NCBI GenBank assembly: GCA_944320195.1
Contig: CALUGP010000004.1
Location: forward strand, 1 to 64,000
Length of the DNA stretch: 64,000 nucleotides
Source: an uncultured Prevotella sp.
Lineage (GTDB): Bacteria; Bacteroidota; Bacteroidia; Bacteroidales; Bacteroidaceae
Direction of reading: 5' to 3'
Part shown: piece after piece, positions 35,913 through 43,806 of the stretch
How positions within the stretch are numbered: the stretch's first letter is position 1
Layout of the letters: each line of letters begins with the position of its first letter
Notes under the pieces: model-generated
The model's database searches: none
Told to the model about the DNA's origin: nothing
What the model saw: the letters and a program-made list of their open reading frames with translations, nothing else
Translations under genes and position numbers: made by a program

Positions 35913-36638
35913 ATGAACTTCCACGAAGGAGAGATAATATGCCTTGACAAGCCTTACAGGATGTCAAGTTTCGGCGCGTTGGCGCGTGTCCGCTACCTCA
36001 TTTCGCAGAAACTCGGCGTGAAACGCATGAAGACCGGCCACGCCGGAACGCTCGACCCGCTGGCCACAGGCGTACTGATTCTTTGCACAGGACGCGCCAC
36101 CAAACGGATAGAAGAACTACAGGCGCACACCAAGGAATACACGGCCACACTGCAACTCGGCGCAACAACGGCCAGCTACGACATGGAACATCCGGTCGAC
36201 GCGACGTTTCCCACTGAACACATAACGCGCGAACTGATCGAGGAAAAGCTCAAGGCTTTCGTCGGAGAGATACAACAAGTGCCGCCGGCATACTCCGCCT
36301 GCAAGGTGAACGGCGACCGCGCATACGACCTTATGCGCAAAGGCAGGGACGTGGAGCTTAAGCCCAAGACACTGAGAATAGACGAAATAGAGCTCACGTC
36401 GTTCTCGCCTGAGCTGATGCAGATGTCAATCCGCGTGGTGTGCGGCAAGGGAACATACATCCGGGCACTGGCCCGCGACATAGGAGAAGCCCTCGGCAGC
36501 GGCGCATATCTTACCGCCCTGCGCCGCACAAGAGTGGGAAACGTGCATGTGGAAGACTGCATCACGCTTGAAGACTTCCCCCAGTGGCTGGACAAACAGA
36601 CAATAGAAGACATAACAACGGAGGAAAACAAGATATGA
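35913..36638 (+). CDS. truB: tRNA pseudouridine(55) synthase TruB
   Basis: Enzyme of 241 aa that makes pseudouridine 55 in the T-loop of tRNAs. The catalytic Asp lies in KTGHAGTLDPLATGVL. Other conserved stretches are YTATLQLGATTASYD, QVPPAYSACKVNGDRAYDL and VVCGKGTYIRALARDIG. Length is typical for the short Bacteroidetes form without a PUA domain. It starts 6 bp after uppP, and its stop overlaps the queA start (ATGA). Confidence 0.95.
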   Translation: MNFHEGEIICLDKPYRMSSFGALARVRYLISQKLGVKRMKTGHAGTLDPLATGVLILCTGRATKRIEELQAHTKEYTATLQLGATTASYDMEHPVDATFPTEHITRELIEEKLKAFVGEIQQVPPAYSACKVNGDRAYDLMRKGRDVELKPKTLRIDEIELTSFSPELMQMSIRVVCGKGTYIRALARDIGEALGSGAYLTALRRTRVGNVHVEDCITLEDFPQWLDKQTIEDITTEENKI

Positions 36639-37753
36639 AACTGTCACAATTCAAGTTCAAACTGCCAGAAGAAGCGATAGCCCTCAACCCGCCATACCAT
36701 CGCGACGAGTGCCGGCTGATGGTGCTGCACAGGGTGTCTCAAAAGATAGAGATGTACAAGACGGACGAAAAGGGAGAACCTCTCAAAGACGAGGAAGGCA
36801 ATCCCGAGTACCTCGACTTCCGTAACATTCTCGACTACTTTGACGAGGGCGACGCCTTCATCTTCAATGACACGAAGGTTTTTCCGGCGCGTCTTTATGG
36901 CACGAAGGAGAAGACCGACGCCAAGATTGAGGTGTTTCTGCTGCGCGAACTGAACGAAGAGATGCGCTTGTGGGATGTCCTCGTGGAGCCGGCACGCAAG
37001 ATACGAATAGGCAACAAGCTGTTTTTCGACGACAGCGGAACGATGGTGGCCGAGGTGATTGACAACACTACGAGCCGCGGACGCACGCTGCGCTTCCTCT
37101 ACGATTGTCCTCATGACGAGTTCAAGCGCGACCTTTACGCACTTGGCGAGGCGCCGCTGCCCCACTACATCGTGGACCGCCGCCCGGCAACTCCCGAAGA
37201 CTTGGACGACTTCCAGTGCATTTTCGCAAAGAACGAAGGTGCCGTCACAGCCCCGGCTTCAGGCCTCCACTTCAGCCGCGAACTGATGAAGCGCATGGAA
37301 ATAAAGGGCATCGAGTTCGCTTTCATAACGCTGCACTGCGCCCTTGGGAACTTCCACGACATCGAGGTTGAAGACCTGACAAAGCACAAAATGGACTCAG
37401 AGCAGATGCTAATCGGCGCGGAAGCATGCAAGACAGTCAACGGGGCGAAGCTGGCCGGCCACCATGTGTGCGCCGTAGGCACAAGCGTGATAAAGGCTAC
37501 TGAGACCGCCGTAGGCACGGACAAGCTGCTGAAAGAATATGAGGGATGGACAAACAAGTTCATATTCCCACCATACGAGTTCGGCGTGGCCGACTCGATG
37601 ATATCCAACTTCTACCATCCAATGTCGCCGCTGCTCATGTCTACCGCCGCGTTCGGCGGCTACGAGCTGGTGATGCAGGCTTACGACATGGCCGTGAAGA
37701 ACGGCTACAAGTTCGGCTGCTACGGCGACGCGATGCTCATTGTCAACGACTAA
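36635..37753 (+). CDS. queA: S-adenosylmethionine:tRNA ribosyltransferase-isomerase QueA
   Basis: Enzyme of 372 aa that makes epoxyqueuosine in the wobble base of GUN tRNAs from the preQ1-modified precursor. Recognisable family stretches include KFKLPEEAIALNP, DECRLMVL, FIFNDTKVFPARLYG, EGAVTAPASGLHFSREL and LHCALGNFHDIEVEDL, and near the end FIFPPYEFGVADSMISNFYHP. ATG at 36635 overlaps the truB stop and follows a strong ribosome binding site (GGAGGAAA). It ends at an AT-rich hairpin element that separates it from folK. Confidence 0.95.
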   Translation: MKLSQFKFKLPEEAIALNPPYHRDECRLMVLHRVSQKIEMYKTDEKGEPLKDEEGNPEYLDFRNILDYFDEGDAFIFNDTKVFPARLYGTKEKTDAKIEVFLLRELNEEMRLWDVLVEPARKIRIGNKLFFDDSGTMVAEVIDNTTSRGRTLRFLYDCPHDEFKRDLYALGEAPLPHYIVDRRPATPEDLDDFQCIFAKNEGAVTAPASGLHFSRELMKRMEIKGIEFAFITLHCALGNFHDIEVEDLTKHKMDSEQMLIGAEACKTVNGAKLAGHHVCAVGTSVIKATETAVGTDKLLKEYEGWTNKFIFPPYEFGVADSMISNFYHPMSPLLMSTAAFGGYELVMQAYDMAVKNGYKFGCYGDAMLIVND

Positions 37754-37756
37754 ATG

Positions 37757-37844
37757 AATTAAGAGTTAAGAATTAAGAGTTAAGAAAAATACTCTTGTTG
37801 CAATAAAGCATATTTTCTTAACTCTTAATTCTTAACTCTTAATT
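37757..37844. repeat. AT-rich heptamer hairpin element between queA and folK
   Basis: Perfect 32-bp inverted arms (37757-37788 and 37813-37844) made of 7-bp units AATTAAG/AGTTAAG, with a 24-nt loop containing AATAAAGCATA. It starts 3 bp after the queA stop and ends 7 bp before the folK start. Confidence 0.85.
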
Positions 37845-37851
37845 AAACGAA

Positions 37852-38268
37852 GTGCACACGGTTTATCTCGGATTAGGCACAAATCTCGGCGAACGCAGGC
37901 GCAACATGGAGGTTGCAATACGTCTATTGGGCGAACGCGTGGGCACGGTTGTGCGCACAAGTCAGTTTCACGAGACCGAGCCTTGGGGCTTTTCCTCCGA
38001 CAACATGTTCATGAACGCCGCCGTGTGCATCGACACACAGCTCTCTCCGCGCGGCCTTCTCGAAGCCACGCAGGCCATTGAGCGCGAAATGGGACGCACC
38101 GTGAAGTCCACCGACGGGCGGTATCACGACCGGCTGATAGACATCGACATACTGCTGTATGACGACCTCCGCGTGGACGAACCCGACCTGAAGATCCCCC
38201 ATCCGCTGATGCACGAGCGCGACTTCGTGATGCTTCCGCTCGGCGAGATACTTGTAAACAAACCATAA
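37852..38268 (+). CDS. folK: 2-amino-4-hydroxy-6-hydroxymethyldihydropteridine diphosphokinase
   Basis: Folate-pathway kinase of 138 aa that pyrophosphorylates the pterin made by FolB. Family stretches: VYLGLGTNLGERRRNM, SQFHETEPWGF, FMNAAVCIDT, GRYHDRLIDIDILLYDD and IPHPLMHERDFVMLPL. The start appears to be GTG at 37852, since no ATG lies before the conserved domain. The hairpin element ends just upstream and leaves only 7 bp, so ribosome access could depend on that structure. Confidence 0.92.
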   Translation: MHTVYLGLGTNLGERRRNMEVAIRLLGERVGTVVRTSQFHETEPWGFSSDNMFMNAAVCIDTQLSPRGLLEATQAIEREMGRTVKSTDGRYHDRLIDIDILLYDDLRVDEPDLKIPHPLMHERDFVMLPLGEILVNKP

Positions 38269-38273
38269 AAAAC

Positions 38274-38576
38274 ATGCACCAAGACATGAAGACGATTTCA
38301 GATAATGACAAACAATTCGGCTGGGACGACGTGAACACCGTCTTGGGAGGCATCGTCCTCGTGCTTTACGTCTGCCTGAAGGAGAAGGAAGCCTCGCCGG
38401 CATGGATTCACTTGGTTGCCGGACTGCTTGCCGTCACAATCGGCGTAACCAATTTCATGAGATACCGCAACAAGAGAAAGCACGGACAAAGCGCGTCGTT
38501 GGCATTCTTCCTCGGCATATTGTTCACCCTGTGGGGCATCGGATTCATCGTCCAGGCGCTTGCCATGATACTGTAA
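38274..38576 (+). CDS. small membrane protein, unknown function
   Basis: Protein of 100 aa starting 5 bp after folK (the ATG at 38274 or the in-frame ATG at 38286 are both possible). Three membrane segments are predicted (VLGGIVLVLYVCL, HLVAGLLAVTIGVTNFM, and FFLGILFTLWGIGFIVQAL) with a basic loop RYRNKRKHG. I do not recognise a family. It is the first of three consecutive small membrane proteins on the same strand. Confidence 0.55.
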   Translation: MHQDMKTISDNDKQFGWDDVNTVLGGIVLVLYVCLKEKEASPAWIHLVAGLLAVTIGVTNFMRYRNKRKHGQSASLAFFLGILFTLWGIGFIVQALAMIL

Positions 38577-38607
38577 ACAACGTCCATCCTTTATAACAAA
38601 TACTGCT

Positions 38608-38871
38608 ATGAACCACCTGCTTGTAAAGTTTTTCTCATACGCCGACATGCTTTTCATGACGGCGTTCATCCTCGCTGTCCTCATAGGCGACATCAAATGG
38701 CTGTCAGTTTCAAGCTCAATAGCCCTGCTGGTGTTCGGCATCGCGGGCGTGGCACACGCCCTGCTCACGCGCAACGGGCGGCCATTGAACTACATTTACG
38801 TCTGCGGACTCGACGCCATAGTAGGCCTCGTGGCCATAATATGGGGTCTCATAAGCGGCTGGTGGAACTAA
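38608..38871 (+). CDS. small membrane protein, unknown function
   Basis: Protein of 87 aa with three predicted helices (ADMLFMTAFILAVLIGDI, SSSIALLVFGIAGVAHALL, and LDAIVGLVAIIWGLISG) and a short polar loop TRNGRPLNY. No family is recognised. It follows the previous small gene by 31 bp and precedes the next by 12 bp, so the three are likely one transcript with folK. The even size and helix count suggest a common origin or a multi-part membrane complex, which is inference. Confidence 0.55.
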   Translation: MNHLLVKFFSYADMLFMTAFILAVLIGDIKWLSVSSSIALLVFGIAGVAHALLTRNGRPLNYIYVCGLDAIVGLVAIIWGLISGWWN

Positions 38872-38883
38872 AAACACACGACG

Positions 38884-39135
38884 ATGAAAAAGCAAAACAT
38901 ACTCGCCTGGCTGCAAACCTTGGTCATAATAATGCTCATCGTCTTGGTTGCCATAGCCAAAGCGTGGTTCGGCGAGCCGCAATACGTGCAGGCGGCAGCA
39001 TTGTTTACGCTCATGGGAGCCGTCGGCACGGTGCTCAGCCTGTCGTGCCATGACCGGCTGAAAAGCCCCCGATTGGTTTACTTCCTCATCACATTGGCTG
39101 GCGGCGCGCTGTTCATAGCCCTGCCGTTCGTGTGA
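38884..39135 (+). CDS. small membrane protein, unknown function
   Basis: Protein of 83 aa with three predicted helices (TLVIIMLIVLVAIAKAWFG, YVQAAALFTLMGAVGTVLSL, and VYFLITLAGGALFIALPFV) and a loop SCHDRLKSPR that resembles in position the loops of the two upstream proteins. No family is recognised. It is the last gene of the group; the following 145 bp up to the fold-back element contain no gene that I can support. Confidence 0.55.
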   Translation: MKKQNILAWLQTLVIIMLIVLVAIAKAWFGEPQYVQAAALFTLMGAVGTVLSLSCHDRLKSPRLVYFLITLAGGALFIALPFV

Positions 39136-39280
39136 TTTTACTTGAAGAACAGGCCGAATTGGCCGGATAAGCCGAATGAGACTGATACGCCGAAAATAGC
39201 CGCCAATGCTTTTGGCGACAACTTTCTTATTGCTCAAAAGCCACCAACAAAGCATTGGTCTTTAACGTCCTTAACTTCTA

Positions 39281-39486
39281 TAACTTACGTGAGTCCGGCA
39301 TAACAGTAATTTCACACTTATCCGTTTCTTGCAGCTCAGTGTCAAGTCGTCATTGCCTTAACGGCGACTTTCAGTTCCGCTGAAAAGCGGAATGCCAACT
39401 TGCCACTGAGCTGCAGAAAAGCAAAGCGGCAAGAAATTATATAATTGGAAAAGATGATTCCTTGTGCCGAACTCACGTATAACTCC
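39281..39486. repeat. 206-bp nested fold-back element
   Basis: The outer arms TTACGTGAGTCCGGCA (near 39285-39300) and the complement of TGCCGAACTCACGTAT (near 39464-39480) match at 14 of 16 positions. A second pair of 23-bp arms (39325-39347 and 39397-39419) matches around TGCAGCTCAGTG/CACTGAGCTGCA. The centre holds a perfect TTCCGCT-GAAA-AGCGGAA hairpin. No gene lies inside. It could be a structured RNA or a transposon-like element. Confidence 0.6.
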
Positions 39487-39498
39487 TTTAACTCCTTG

Positions 39499-39556
39499 CA
39501 AGAAACGTGAAAGCGCGAAACAGACATTGTGTTGTTTCGCGCTTTCACGTTTCTTG
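39499..39556. terminator. strong hairpin after rpsO
   Basis: Perfect 23-bp arms (39499-39521 and 39534-39556, beginning CAAGAAACGTGAAAGCGCG) with a 12-nt loop, located 25 bp past the rpsO stop. The stem is unusually long for a terminator. The flank on the rpsO-distal side lacks a long U run. Confidence 0.65.
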
Positions 39557-39580
39557 TAGTCTATTCTTCAATAGCTTCGC

Positions 39581-39850
39581 TTAACGGCGCAGACCGAGCT
39601 TCTTGATTATTGCACGGTAACGCTCGATGTCCTTCTTGTACAGATAGTCCAACAGGCGGCGACGCTTGCCGACGAGGATTGTCAGCGAACGCTGTGTCAC
39701 GTGGTCCTTGTGGTTCTTCTTGAGGTGCTCCGTCAAGTGGGCAATACGGTAAGAGAACAATGCTATCTGGCTCTCTGCCGAGCCGGTGTCAGTGTTAGAC
39801 GCACCGTAAGTGCCGAAGATTTCCTGCTTTTTAGCTGAATCTAAATACAT
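39581..39850 (-). CDS. rpsO: 30S ribosomal protein S15
   Basis: Ribosomal protein of 89 aa that binds 16S rRNA early in small-subunit assembly. The sequence is canonical: FGASNTDTGSAESQIALFSY-type core (here YGASNTDTGSAESQIALFS), RIAHLTEHLKKNHKDHVTQRS, and LVGKRRRLLDYLYKKD. ATG at 39850 gives the normal 89-residue protein; earlier in-frame ATGs would add a non-conserved extension. Single gene with its own promoter at 39958-39965 and a long stem after the stop. Confidence 0.96.
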   Translation of the reverse strand: MYLDSAKKQEIFGTYGASNTDTGSAESQIALFSYRIAHLTEHLKKNHKDHVTQRSLTILVGKRRRLLDYLYKKDIERYRAIIKKLGLRR

Positions 39851-39957
39851 TTGTTTTTGATTGATTAAAAGTTTCTGAATCACATCCTTCCCCCAGCCTG
39901 CCCATCAATCACGGGCGCGCCCGGCGTCGAATGCATCGGATTTTCCGAATTCGGCTG

Positions 39958-39965
39958 CAAAGGTA
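39958..39965 (-). promoter_or_regulatory. -7 element of rpsO
   Basis: Minus strand TACCTTTG fits TAnnTTTG, 107 bp before the rpsO ATG. The expected -33 position falls inside the heptamer repeat at 39975-40002. Confidence 0.55.
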
Positions 39966-39974
39966 CTACTTTAA

Positions 39975-40002
39975 ATGAAAAATGAAAAATGAAAAATGAA
40001 AA
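39975..40002. repeat. four tandem ATGAAAA heptamers in the rpsO promoter
   Basis: ATGAAAA is repeated exactly four times. The repeat begins 9 bp upstream of the rpsO -7 box, so it spans the spacer and -33 region. Shorter copies of the same motif occur near 49497-49510. Confidence 0.8.
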
Positions 40003-40268
40003 ATCTGCCGGCGTGCAAGTGTTTTTTAACATTCGGCTTTTTGTAAAACAATATAACGCCAAACTCACGCCTGACGTTTTGCTGCGATATGGCGAAAAGC
40101 CGTGACACACTGATTTACGTTGACGCTCCGTAGCTGCGATATTTTGCGGAATAAATATTTTGTGCGGAAATATCACAAGGAGAAGTGTGCAAACGCAAGT
40201 CGTTTTAAGCCAACGCTTTAACAGCCTTTACGGGTGTATTGTGCAACGAAAAGGCGCAAAACAAGGCG

Positions 40269-40437
40269 CAAAAAGGCACGTTTTGCATGGATTCAGCCGT
40301 CAATTCGCATGGTTTCAGCCGTTAAAACCTCCCTGAATGACGGCTCTTGGCATCGTAAAAGACCGTCATTCAGGTTGCCAAAGGCTGTGAATGGCACATC
40401 GGAAGGCCGTCATCGGCGAGACCGGAGGCCGCGAACG
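40269..40437. repeat. 22-bp-period palindromic array, about 8 degenerate units
   Basis: Units start at 40269, 40291, 40313, 40335, 40357, 40379, 40401 and 40423, all 22 bp apart, with GCCGTC or GACGGC near the centre of most. Units 4 and 5 still pair through CCTGAATGACGG and CCGTCATTCAGG. It looks like an old, decayed array in the rpsO/typA divergent region. The remaining gap sequence holds no gene. Confidence 0.65.
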
Positions 40438-40595
40438 CCGTCGCGGGAAGCTATTTTGCGACAAACCGTTGACATTCTTCAGTTGGCACATTGTCATCAT
40501 CCCATGTCATTGTCATTGCTTTTTGACACAGCCGGCGGTTTGCGCCGACCGGGCGCAACGTCGTGTTACAAAACACTGAAAACATCCGGCGCAAA

Positions 40596-40634
40596 GTAAT
40601 TTTCTTAACTCTTAATTCTTAATTCTTAATTAAA
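40596..40634. repeat. half of an AT-rich heptamer hairpin element
   Basis: GTAATTTTCTTAACTCTTAA and further TTCTTAA units correspond to the right half of the elements at 48076-48155 and 48681-48756. The left arm is absent. It lies directly upstream of the typA promoter. Confidence 0.65.
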
Positions 40635-40639
40635 TAATG

Positions 40640-40647
40640 TAATTTTG
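40640..40647 (+). promoter_or_regulatory. -7 element of typA
   Basis: TAATTTTG fits TAnnTTTG, 24 bp before the typA ATG. The -33 region is occupied by the half heptamer element and no TTTG is found there. Confidence 0.55.
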
Positions 40648-40671
40648 CACCCGATTTTATAAGGTATTAGT

Positions 40672-42474
40672 ATGCAAGACATTAGGAACATAGCGATTAT
40701 CGCCCACGTAGACCACGGCAAGACCACGCTCGTGGACAAGATGATGTTGGCCGGAAACCTGTTCCGCGACGGACAGGACTTGAGCGGCCAGGTGCTCGAC
40801 AGCAACGACCTGGAACGTGAGCGAGGGATAACCATACTCTCTAAAAACGTCTCAATAAACTGGAAAGGAACGAAGATAAACATCATAGACACCCCGGGAC
40901 ACTCTGATTTCGGCGGCGAGGTGGAGCGCGTATTGAACATGGCCGACGGCTGCCTGCTGCTGGTTGACGCCTTCGAAGGGCCGATGCCGCAGACGCGCTT
41001 CGTGCTTCAGAAGGCTCTGCAAATCGGTCTGAAGCCCATCGTTGTGGTTAACAAGGTTGACAAACCCAACTGCCGGCCCGAGGAAGTGTACGAGATGGTG
41101 TTCGACCTGATGTTCTCGCTCAACGCGACGGAAGACCAGTTGGACTTCCCCGTAGTGTACGGCTCGGCAAAGAACGGCTGGATGGGCGAGGACTACAAAG
41201 TGCCTACGGACAACATCAACTACCTGCTCGACAAGATTGTAGAGGTTATTCCGGCTCCGCGCGCCCTCGAAGGCACGCCCCAGATGCTCATAACCAGTCT
41301 CGATTATTCAAGCTATACGGGTAGGATAGCAGTGGGACGAGTTCACAGGGGCACGCTTACCGAGGGCATGAACGTCACGATATGCCACCGCGACGGCTCT
41401 CAGGAGAAGACCAAAATCAAGGAGTTGCACACCTTCGAGGGCATGGGGCACGTGAAGACTCCCAGCGTTTCGAGCGGCGACATCTGCGCAATCATTGGCT
41501 TGGAGAAGTTCGAGATAGGCGACACTATCTGCGACTTCGAGAACCCCGAGCCGCTTCCCCCCATCGCGATTGACGAGCCTACGATGAGCATGCTGTTCAC
41601 AATCAACGACTCGCCATTCTTCGGCAAGGAGGGAAAATACGTCACCAGCCGCCACATCAACGACCGCCTGCAGAAGGAATTGGAGAAAAACCTCGCCTTG
41701 CGCGTGGCTCCCTTCGGCGACTCCACCGACAAGTGGATAGTCAGCGGGCGCGGTGTGCTCCACCTCTCGGTGCTCATCGAGACCATGCGCCGCGAGGGCT
41801 ACGAACTTCAGGTAGGCCAGCCGCAGGTGATATACAAGGAAATCGACGGCGTAAAATGCGAGCCGATTGAGGAGCTTACCATAAATGTGCCCGAAGAGTT
41901 TGCCAGCAAGATGATCGACATGGTGACCCGCCGCAAGGGCGAAATGACGTCGATGGAGAGTCAGGCAGACCGCGTCAACATCGAGTTCGACGTGCCTTCA
42001 CGCGGCATCATAGGCCTGCGCACCAACGTACTCACCGCAAGCCAGGGCGAAGCCATCATGGCTCACCGCTTCAAGGAGTACCAACCTTACAAGGGAGACA
42101 TCACCCGCCGCATCAACGGCAGCATGATAGCGATGGAGACGGGAACGGCCTACGCCTACTCAATAGACAAGCTGCAAGACCGCGGCAAGTTCTTCATCGA
42201 CCCGGGCGAGGAGGTCTACGCCGGCGAGGTGGTAGGCGAACACGTACACGACAACGACCTTGTGGTGAACGTTACGAAGGCCAAGCAGCTGACAAACACA
42301 CGCGCCAGCGGTTCTGACGACAAGGCTCGCATCGTGCCGCGCACCGTCCTCTCGCTTGAGGAAGCCCTCGAATACATCAAGGAGGACGAGCTTGTCGAGG
42401 TTACGCCGAAGTCGATGCGCATGCGCAAAATCATCCTCGACCACAACGAACGCAAGCGAGCAAACAAGCAGTAA
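40672..42474 (+). CDS. typA: ribosome-associated translational GTPase TypA/BipA
   Basis: GTPase of 600 aa related to EF-G that acts on ribosome assembly and stress responses. The GTP-binding motifs are clear: [10 protein letters not shown] (G1), RERGITI (G2), [13 protein letters not shown] (G3) and [15 protein letters not shown] (G4). EF-G-like domains follow, and the C-terminal domain specific to BipA ends with [19 protein letters not shown]. Monocistronic; a heptamer hairpin element follows the stop by 13 bp. Confidence 0.96.
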   Translation: MQDIRNIAIIAHVDHGKTTLVDKMMLAGNLFRDGQDLSGQVLDSNDLERERGITILSKNVSINWKGTKINIIDTPGHSDFGGEVERVLNMADGCLLLVDAFEGPMPQTRFVLQKALQIGLKPIVVVNKVDKPNCRPEEVYEMVFDLMFSLNATEDQLDFPVVYGSAKNGWMGEDYKVPTDNINYLLDKIVEVIPAPRALEGTPQMLITSLDYSSYTGRIAVGRVHRGTLTEGMNVTICHRDGSQEKTKIKELHTFEGMGHVKTPSVSSGDICAIIGLEKFEIGDTICDFENPEPLPPIAIDEPTMSMLFTINDSPFFGKEGKYVTSRHINDRLQKELEKNLALRVAPFGDSTDKWIVSGRGVLHLSVLIETMRREGYELQVGQPQVIYKEIDGVKCEPIEELTINVPEEFASKMIDMVTRRKGEMTSMESQADRVNIEFDVPSRGIIGLRTNVLTASQGEAIMAHRFKEYQPYKGDITRRINGSMIAMETGTAYAYSIDKLQDRGKFFIDPGEEVYAGEVVGEHVHDNDLVVNVTKAKQLTNTRASGSDDKARIVPRTVLSLEEALEYIKEDELVEVTPKSMRMRKIILDHNERKRANKQ

Positions 42475-42487
42475 GCAACTTTGTTGT

Positions 42488-42575
42488 AATTAAGAATTAA
42501 GAGTTAAGAATTAAGCAAATTACCTTTGTCGTTTCAAAGCATATTTTCTTAATTCTTAACTCTTAATTCTTAATT
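42488..42575. repeat. AT-rich heptamer hairpin element after typA
   Basis: Perfect 28-bp arms (42488-42515 and 42548-42575) of AATTAAG/AGTTAAG units with a 32-nt loop containing TTTCAAAGCATATTTT, similar to the loop of the queA-folK element. A partial right-arm copy continues to about 42596. Confidence 0.85.
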
Positions 42576-42609
42576 CCCCAAGCTCTTAATTCTTATTTAT
42601 AATATTGAG

Positions 42610-43632
42610 ATGAAACACATATTTACAAGCATCATTTTATTTCTTTTCACGCTATGTGCAAACGCTCAAATACGGCTCGTCGATGCCGCCGACGGCAGCC
42701 CGGTGCAAGCCGCAAGCGTATTCGTGGAAGGCGGAAAGTGCGTCGGCGCAAGCGGCAACGACGGTTCGCTGCCACTGTCCAGAGAGTACAACGGCATGGT
42801 GACGGTGCAGCACATCAATTACGGGAGCCGTGAGTTCCGCGCCGACACGGTGTCAGGCGGCACGGTGAGGCTCACGCCATACATACACGAAATACCCGAA
42901 GTAACGGCCAAGTACGAGCGTCCCGACTATTTGGTAATCACCGCCTACGAGCGCAGCTACATGATAATAGACTCCATTCCGTCATCGTTCAGCGACGCCG
43001 TGTACGATTATTACATACCGCTGCGCCGCGGACGGGTAAGGCGCAAGATGCGCTCAACAAGGAACTTGCACAAAGTTCGCTCGCAGGAAAACAGCCAATC
43101 GGAATTTTACAGCAGTCCGACAATGATAAAGTTGAAGAAGAAAACCCTTCTTGACAAGTTCCGTGACAAGGGCTATTTAGCCGACTCCACGGCAAGCGGA
43201 ACGATGGAACGCGGACGGAGAGGCGGCGTAAAAGGCGTCAGGCGTGACTCGACAGCCAAGACGCTGACCGTCTACATCGACAGCGTTTTCGCCAACAGAA
43301 AACGCAGGACGGTAAACTTTTTCGGCATAAAGATACGCTTCGAAAACTACAAGAAAGGCGAAACGTATGACACAAGCGGCAACTGTCTGCCCACATTGAG
43401 GAACCTCGTCAACATGTACGAATATCTTGACATGTACATGAGACCGGGAAAGAAGTTCGAGATGAAAAGATGCGAGACGTTTGAAGACCTTTACGTCACC
43501 GGTGTAAGCTATGCCACAAAGGAGGAGATGAAGGCCGCAATGAAAGCAAACAGCCTTGAACCGCTTACTGTTCCGCTATCTGTCCCACCGCTAAGCGCAC
43601 CCTTGGCCGAGGCCGTAAGCCGCATGAAATGA
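42610..43632 (+). CDS. secreted protein with carboxypeptidase regulatory-like domain
   Basis: Protein of 340 aa with a signal peptide (FTSIILFLFTLCANAQ). Residues about 20-85 form a CarboxypepD_reg-like beta-sandwich (IRLVDAADGSPVQAASVFVE, ..SGNDGSLPLSREYNG..). The remainder is basic and not recognisable (TARY/RGRVRRKMRSTRNLHKV, then VNFFGIKIRFENYKKGETYD). Bacteroidetes have many such proteins of unknown function in the periplasm or outer membrane. It is convergent with the TonB-like barrel gene, separated by a palindromic array. Confidence 0.6.
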   Translation: MKHIFTSIILFLFTLCANAQIRLVDAADGSPVQAASVFVEGGKCVGASGNDGSLPLSREYNGMVTVQHINYGSREFRADTVSGGTVRLTPYIHEIPEVTAKYERPDYLVITAYERSYMIIDSIPSSFSDAVYDYYIPLRRGRVRRKMRSTRNLHKVRSQENSQSEFYSSPTMIKLKKKTLLDKFRDKGYLADSTASGTMERGRRGGVKGVRRDSTAKTLTVYIDSVFANRKRRTVNFFGIKIRFENYKKGETYDTSGNCLPTLRNLVNMYEYLDMYMRPGKKFEMKRCETFEDLYVTGVSYATKEEMKAAMKANSLEPLTVPLSVPPLSAPLAEAVSRMK

Positions 43633-43701
43633 TGTGGCAGCACGCCAATTAGAAACAACCAAGATATTCCTTGCTGCACGTACAGCAAACGACCGTTTTG
43701 C

Positions 43702-43782
43702 AAAAGGCGGCCTTTTAGCTTATAAAAGGCCGCCTTTTGCATTGTAAAATGCCGTCTTTTGCAAGCTAAAAGACGGCATTTT
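43702..43782. repeat. 22-bp-period palindromic array, 4 units forming two hairpins
   Basis: Units 1 and 2 are AAAAGGCGGCCTTTT and AAAAGGCCGCCTTTT; units 3 and 4 are AAAATGCCGTCTTTT and AAAAGACGGCATTTT. Each pair is perfectly complementary with a 7-nt loop, yet the two pairs differ in sequence. This is the clearest case of matching changes in both arms. Confidence 0.95.
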
Positions 43783-43806
43783 GCCAAGTCGCTGATTTAC
43801 AGACGG

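Noticed and set aside
39499-39556. Mobile element end
   Set aside because: The perfect 23-bp stem sits just past rpsO and is better explained as a long terminator; no duplication or partner end was seen.
43702-43782. CRISPR array (regularly spaced repeats)
   Set aside because: Units are imperfect, palindromic and only 15 bp, spacers are 7 nt, most arrays have four units, and no cas genes are present.
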